Below are positions 60,031 through 64,000 of a DNA stretch of 64,000 bases, one piece after another. The notes below the pieces were generated by a model. The model saw only the letters and a list, made by a program, of their open reading frames with translations, did no database searches and was not told the origin of the DNA. This stretch comes from Cellulomonas humilata (GTDB taxonomy: Bacteria > Actinomycetota > Actinomycetes > Actinomycetales > Cellulomonadaceae). The first letter of the stretch is position 1; each line of letters begins with the position of its first letter. The stretch lies in the NCBI RefSeq assembly GCF_013359775.1, contig NZ_JABMCI010000070.1, positions 124,001 to 188,000 of the forward strand, written 5' to 3'. The translations under genes and the position numbers were made by a program.

Positions 60031-60765
60031 ATGGATCCTGACCTGCTCTGGGACGCCGAGACCGCCCGCCGCTACGACACCCCCGGCACCGGCATGTTCG
60101 CGCCAGAGGTGCTCGGCCCGACCGTGGACCGGCTCGTCGCGCTCGCGGACGGCGGTCGCGCGCTCGAGCTCGCCATCGGCACCGGCCGAGTGGCGGTCCC
60201 GCTGGCCGAGCGCGGCGTCCCGGTGGTCGGCATCGAGCTCTCCCCGCACATGGTCGAGCAGCTGCGCACCAAGGTCGACGACGACACGATCCCGGTGGTC
60301 CTCGGCGACATGGCGACGGTCACGGCGCCCGGCGAGTTCCGCCTCGTCTACCTGGTGTTCAACACGATCGCCAACCTGCTCACCCAGGAGGCGCAGGTCG
60401 AGTGCTTCCGCAACGCCGCGCGCCACCTGGCCCCGGGCGGCTGCTTCGTGATCGAGCTCTGGGTCCCCGAGCTGCGCAAGCTCCCGCCCGGCGTGCAGGC
60501 CACGGTCTGGCTGAACGAGCCCGGCTACATCGGCCTCGACACCTACGACGTGCTGCACCAGCGCGTGGTCTCGCACCACTTCCGGTTCGACGAGGGACGC
60601 CAGGCCACGCTCGGCCGGACGCCTCACCGCTACATCTGGCCCTCCGAGCTGGACCTGATGGCGCAGCTGGCCGGGCTGGAGCTCGAGAGCCGGCACGCCG
60701 ACTGGTCCGGCGCGGAGTTCACCGAGGACTCGCGCTCGCACGTGTCGGTGTACCGGCGTGTCTGA
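60031..60765 (+). CDS. SAM-dependent methyltransferase
   Basis: 244 residues. Motif I LELAIGTGRVAVPLAERGVP, motif II VVGIELSPHMVEQL, GDMATVTAPGEFRLVYLVFN (motif IV), NLLTQEAQVECFRNAARHLA and a C-terminal cap ending RSHVSVYRRV. It resembles the methyltransferase at 12666. Only 18 codons of a following GTG frame (DPLDDGTVRLR, like a GNAT start) remain after it, perhaps a truncated gene. Confidence 0.8.
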   Translation: MDPDLLWDAETARRYDTPGTGMFAPEVLGPTVDRLVALADGGRALELAIGTGRVAVPLAERGVPVVGIELSPHMVEQLRTKVDDDTIPVVLGDMATVTAPGEFRLVYLVFNTIANLLTQEAQVECFRNAARHLAPGGCFVIELWVPELRKLPPGVQATVWLNEPGYIGLDTYDVLHQRVVSHHFRFDEGRQATLGRTPHRYIWPSELDLMAQLAGLELESRHADWSGAEFTEDSRSHVSVYRRV

Positions 60766-60816
60766 CCTCGCCCACCCGGACCCGCTGGACGACGGCACGG
60801 TCCGGCTGCGTCACCG

Positions 60817-62388
60817 TCACCCGACCCGCGCGGGCCGGTACGACACCGTCGTGAACGTCGCCGGGTGGCCGGCGCCGGTGAGGTCCCAGGCCCACAGGCC
60901 GACGAACGCCCCGGTGAACCCCATCGCGCGCGGGCGGCCGTCGTGGAGCTCCACGGCGTGCTCGTCGGACAGGATCGTGGCGTCCAGCGTCGGGCTGAAC
61001 GGGTTCCAGCCGTCGCCGGTGTCCCGGCGGAAGCGGATGTCCGGGCCGTCGAGATCCAGGCCCAGGGTGAGCACCGGGCCGTAGAGCTTCTCCGACCGAT
61101 CCTCGTAGTTGGTGACCACTCCGTGGTCGCAGACGGCGAGCCGCAGGAGCGGGTCTCCGACGTCGTTGGTCGTGACGTGCAGGAACATCCAGTTGCGGCT
61201 GTTGTAGTAGGCGGTGATCCCGGCGAGGTGCTGGAACGCACGGGGGTGGTACTCCACCGTCGCCTCGAACGAGCAGCGGGCGGCCGTGATGCGCTGCGCG
61301 AGCAGGCTCGGCCCGACGAAGCTCTGCGGGGAGCGTCCGCCGCGCAGTGTGATCCGGTCACCGGCGACCGTGAGCCAGTCGTCCGTCGCCGGTCGCCGCA
61401 GCGTCGACCACTCGGGGCCGAGCGAGCCAGCGGGTCCGTCGGGCGGCGGTGCGTCGTCGAGCAGCGCCGGCACCTCGATCTCCGGCAGGCCGGTCGCGGT
61501 GCGCGGCCAGCCGTCGTCGGTCCACGTGACGACGGCCAGCGCGGTCTCTCGGCCGAGAATGCACGGGCCGTGGCGACCGTGCGGCCGCGCGACGAGGTAC
61601 GCGAGGTACCAGTCGCCGGCCTCCGTCTGCACGAGGCTGCCGTGACCGGCCTTCTGGAGCGGAAGATCGGGGTGGTCGCGCGCGGTGATCAACGGACCGT
61701 GCGGGTCGCGGACGTACGGACCGGTCAGTGTGCGCGAGCGCGCGACCCGCACCTGGTGGTCGTAGCCCGTGCCGCCGTCGGCGGTGACCAGGTAGTACCA
61801 GTCGCCGCGCCGGTACAGGTTCGGGCCCTCGATCCAGGTCCCGTCGGCGGGCAGGTCGACGAGCGCCGGTTCGCCGACGAGCGTGCGCGTGGCACGGTCG
61901 AAACGCGTGACCTCCAGCCCCGCCGACCCGCCGTGCCCGGGCCGCCAGTCGTGGACCAGGTTGAGCAGCCAGCTGTCGGGACCGTCGTGGAACAGGGACG
62001 CGTCGAACCCGCGGGCGTGCAGGAGCACCGGGTCGGACCAGGGGCCGTCGATCGAGGCGGCGGTCGTCAGGTAGTTCGGGGCGTCGGCGAACCCGTCCGT
62101 GTACGCCGACACGTTGCTGTAGACCAGGTGGAAGAGGCCGTCGACGTGGCTGAGGTTCGGCGCCCACACCCCGCCGGAGTCCGGCACGCCGGTCAGGTCG
62201 AGCAGGCGGGTGGAGTCGAGCGCGCCGCCGAGGTCGGTCCAGGTACGCAGGTCGTGGGAGACGTGCAGCCGGACCCCGGGCGACCACTCGAACGTCGACG
62301 TGGCCACGACGAAGTCGGCGCCCACGCGGACGATCGAGGGGTCGGGATGCGACCCCGGCAGGACGGGGTTGCGGATCACCGGCGGCAT
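60817..62388 (-). CDS. GH43 beta-xylosidase/arabinofuranosidase, intracellular type
   Basis: 523 residues without signal peptide. The GH43 propeller has the catalytic base Asp in LPGSHPDPSIVRVG, the second Asp in HARGFDASLFHDG and the acid Glu in DGTWIEGPNLYRRGDWYYLV. The C-terminal 190 residues form the beta-sandwich domain seen in GH43 beta-xylosidases (LAGITAYYNSRNWMFLHVTT). It acts on oligosaccharides taken into the cell. The gene follows the pectinesterase after 6 nt in the same operon. Confidence 0.85.
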   Translation of the reverse strand: MPPVIRNPVLPGSHPDPSIVRVGADFVVATSTFEWSPGVRLHVSHDLRTWTDLGGALDSTRLLDLTGVPDSGGVWAPNLSHVDGLFHLVYSNVSAYTDGFADAPNYLTTAASIDGPWSDPVLLHARGFDASLFHDGPDSWLLNLVHDWRPGHGGSAGLEVTRFDRATRTLVGEPALVDLPADGTWIEGPNLYRRGDWYYLVTADGGTGYDHQVRVARSRTLTGPYVRDPHGPLITARDHPDLPLQKAGHGSLVQTEAGDWYLAYLVARPHGRHGPCILGRETALAVVTWTDDGWPRTATGLPEIEVPALLDDAPPPDGPAGSLGPEWSTLRRPATDDWLTVAGDRITLRGGRSPQSFVGPSLLAQRITAARCSFEATVEYHPRAFQHLAGITAYYNSRNWMFLHVTTNDVGDPLLRLAVCDHGVVTNYEDRSEKLYGPVLTLGLDLDGPDIRFRRDTGDGWNPFSPTLDATILSDEHAVELHDGRPRAMGFTGAFVGLWAWDLTGAGHPATFTTVSYRPARVG

Positions 62389-62393
62389 GCGGC

Positions 62394-63455
62394 TCAGTGT
62401 GGTCCTCTCGGGGACCAGCCGTCGGCACCGGAGAGATACGCGCGGACGGTGAACCCAGCGACGGCGGCTCGGTCGAGCTGCGGGCGGTCGTCCGTGACCA
62501 GCGCGCCGGGTCCGCGGTTGTGGTGCTCGGCGAACCGGGCGTCCCGCCACGACCAGCCGCCCGAGAAGTCGGCCCACGCGACCGCGCCGACGTGGTCCCC
62601 GATCCACGAGTCGCGGATGAGCACCTGCCCGATCGCGTTCGGGTCGTTGCTCGGGTGCCACGGCCGGCCCAGGAACACCGTGCCGGCGGGGGCGTCGCTG
62701 GTGAACCGCACCCGCGTGAACAGGAACCCGTAGGGGTTGTCGATCATGGTGCTCGGCGCGGTCACGTACCCGTTGTTCGTCGTCGAGCCGCGCGTGAGGG
62801 AGTGCACCTGCCCGCCCTCGAACACCGCGGTCGCGCGACCGAAGATGAAGTCGACGTCCCCCTCCACGTAGCAGTCGCGGAAGTACGCTCGCGCGACGAC
62901 GGCGGCCGCCGAGCTGTTCACGTACAGGGTGTCCTGGTTGCCGAGGAACCGGACGCGGTCGAACACGAGCCGGTCCGCGCGCGTGAGGACGGCGACGGCC
63001 TGGCGGTTGGTGATCTCCGGGTGTGCGGCCTCGTCGAACAGGTTGGCGAACGTGAGGTTCCGGGCGGTGAAGTCCGCGCCGTCGAGCGTCACGCTGGCGC
63101 TCCCGGACGTGCCGTAGGGGCCGGAGCCGTCGGGCTTGGGTGTGCCGTTGGCGTTGTCGTACGCGATGACGACGTCCTGCGCGTGCCGGCCGGTGCCGAC
63201 GAGCGTGAGGAACGGCTTGGTGGCGGGGACCTTGACCAGCTCGCGGTACTCGCCCGGCCGCACCGCGATGACCCACGGTTCGGTGGCGCCCGCGGGTGCC
63301 GCGTCGATGGCCGCCTGGACGCTGGTGAAGTCCCCGCGGCCGTCGGGCGCGACGGTGGCGTCGGGTCTCTCGTGCGCCGAGGCGTTCCCGCCGAGCGCGA
63401 CGGTGAGGGCGGCGAAGGTGGCGAGGAACAGGCCTGTACGTCGTCGTACGTGCAT
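62394..63455 (-). CDS. Secreted pectinesterase (CE8)
   Basis: 353 residues. Signal peptide: RRTGLFLATFAALTVALGGN. The CE8 right-handed beta-helix has its conserved sites: GNQDTLYVNS (Gln and Asp), CYVEGDVDFIFGRATAVFEG (catalytic Asp pair and Phe), and VFLGRPWHPSNDPNAI (Arg/Trp). It removes methyl esters from homogalacturonan outside the cell. A LacI-type site lies 17 bp before the start; a LacI gene is just upstream. Confidence 0.85.
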   Translation of the reverse strand: MHVRRRTGLFLATFAALTVALGGNASAHERPDATVAPDGRGDFTSVQAAIDAAPAGATEPWVIAVRPGEYRELVKVPATKPFLTLVGTGRHAQDVVIAYDNANGTPKPDGSGPYGTSGSASVTLDGADFTARNLTFANLFDEAAHPEITNRQAVAVLTRADRLVFDRVRFLGNQDTLYVNSSAAAVVARAYFRDCYVEGDVDFIFGRATAVFEGGQVHSLTRGSTTNNGYVTAPSTMIDNPYGFLFTRVRFTSDAPAGTVFLGRPWHPSNDPNAIGQVLIRDSWIGDHVGAVAWADFSGGWSWRDARFAEHHNRGPGALVTDDRPQLDRAAVAGFTVRAYLSGADGWSPRGPH

Positions 63456-63469
63456 CTCAACCCCTGTGA

Positions 63470-63482
63470 GAAAGCGCTTGCC
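63470..63482. promoter_or_regulatory. LacI-type operator before the pectinesterase
   Basis: GAAAGCGCTTGCC contains the perfect AAGCGCTT core typical of LacI-family sites. It lies between the pectinesterase start and the LacI-family gene end, so binding would block the pectinesterase-GH43 unit. Confidence 0.55.
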
Positions 63483-63521
63483 CGGCGGCGGGACGACGCT
63501 AGGGCAGCCGGTCGAGGGGCG

Positions 63522-64000
63522 TCAAGAGGGCGGGCCGGTGGAGCCTCGCACCACCAGCTCGGTGGCCAGCTCCATGTGCAGCGCCTCGACCTTGTCCCGG
63601 TTCATCAGCCGGCTGAGCAGGGCGACCGCCGTGCGTCCCATCTCCTCCAGCGGCTGGCGCACGGTCGTGAGCTCGGGCGTCGTCGCCCGGCTGATGTCGA
63701 TGTCGTCGAAGCCCGTCACCGACAGGTCGCGCGGGACGTCGAGCCCGCGCGCCTGGGCGGCCCGGAGCGCCCCCACGGCGATCTTGTCGTTGAAGCACAC
63801 CAGTGCCGTCGGCCGCTCCGGCAGGTCCAGCAGGTGACCCGCGGCCTCGAACCCCTCCTCGAGGGTGGGCGGCACCAGCCGGATCAGCGCCGGGTCGGAC
63901 AGGATGCCCGCCTGGCCCATCGCCGCGTGGTGTCCGGCGAGGCGGTCGCTGCCGGCCAGCCACTCCTGCGGGCCGGCGATCACACCGATCCGGCGGTGTC
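63522..64000 (-). CDS. LacI family transcriptional regulator (partial, C-terminal part)
   Basis: 159 codons from the right edge of the window to the stop at 63522. The effector-binding domain is recognisable: GVIAGPQEWLAGSDRLAGHH, PTALVCFNDKIAVGALRAAQ, LSVTGFDDIDISRATTPELT, TVRQPLEEMGRTAVALL and a final ELVVRGSTGPP. The N-terminal helix-turn-helix lies outside. It most likely controls the downstream pectinesterase and GH43 genes through the AAGCGCTT site. Confidence 0.85.
   Translation of the reverse strand, partial: HRRIGVIAGPQEWLAGSDRLAGHHAAMGQAGILSDPALIRLVPPTLEEGFEAAGHLLDLPERPTALVCFNDKIAVGALRAAQARGLDVPRDLSVTGFDDIDISRATTPELTTVRQPLEEMGRTAVALLSRLMNRDKVEALHMELATELVVRGSTGPPS

Overview
The window is high-GC DNA (around 70% G+C by eye, strong G/C third-position bias, many GTG starts) from an actinobacterium. 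A glucuronoyl esterase with a PT-rich linker and family-2 carbohydrate-binding module, a GH43 enzyme with ricin-type modules, a pectinesterase next to a second GH43, and LacI-type palindromes with a GCGCT centre all point to a plant-polysaccharide degrader close to Cellulomonas. This assignment is inference from gene content. I see no rRNA, tRNA or CRISPR array.

Positions 1-4.1 kb look like accessory DNA: the end of a coiled-coil protein, an unknown 328-residue protein, a truncated macro-domain gene, and a two-gene unit of a small winged-helix-like protein and a dGTPase-like HD phosphohydrolase. From 4.1 to 15.1 kb there are mostly single genes in mixed orientation: DinB/pentapeptide, HAD phosphatase, GNAT, methyltransferase, 2H phosphoesterase, a squalene-cyclase-like toroid and several unknowns. 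They are separated by spacers carrying diverged copies of one roughly 50-100 bp intergenic repeat. Broken genes also occur here (a TrpB-like fragment, a gene that seems to have lost its start codon, a frameshifted ORF). An ECF sigma factor is coupled to a membrane protein at 6.1-7.9 kb.

From 15.2 to 31.3 kb lie housekeeping-like and signalling genes. Within them is the most unusual locus of the window (19.9-23.4 kb). It consists of a trypsin-like protein with a C-terminal array of Lys/Asp/Glu-rich 10-residue repeats, a strong 14-bp hairpin, a degenerate ATP-grasp-like partner and an intact ATP-grasp ligase. A divergent small gene encodes a free-standing copy of the protease's N-terminal domain. 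I read this as a possible graspetide-like system that cross-links or otherwise modifies a protease-fused substrate.

Positions 31.4-33.6 kb carry a valyl-tRNA synthetase paralogue without the CP1 editing domain, preceded by a short leader ORF and hairpin. After a kinase-GNAT fusion, a DUF899 protein and a flavodoxin come a secreted GH43 under a LacI-type operator and a MacB-like ABC exporter. Positions 41.7-45.2 kb form a resistance-like operon (macrolide-type glycosyltransferase, TetR regulator, 14-TM MFS exporter). It has a near-perfect 25-bp operator over the first ribosome site, and a 9-codon leader peptide plus a hairpin that hides the exporter's ribosome site.

Positions 45.2-60.8 kb hold small enzymes (VOC, RidA, YrdC, DinB, F420-type reductase), a MerR-VOC regulator, the CE15 esterase, a PIN-domain toxin-antitoxin pair, a PadR-CPBP protease operon, a PNPOx-type oxidase and methyltransferases. 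The window ends in a LacI - pectinesterase - GH43 cluster (60.8-64.0 kb), all on the minus strand, with a LacI-type site before the pectinesterase.
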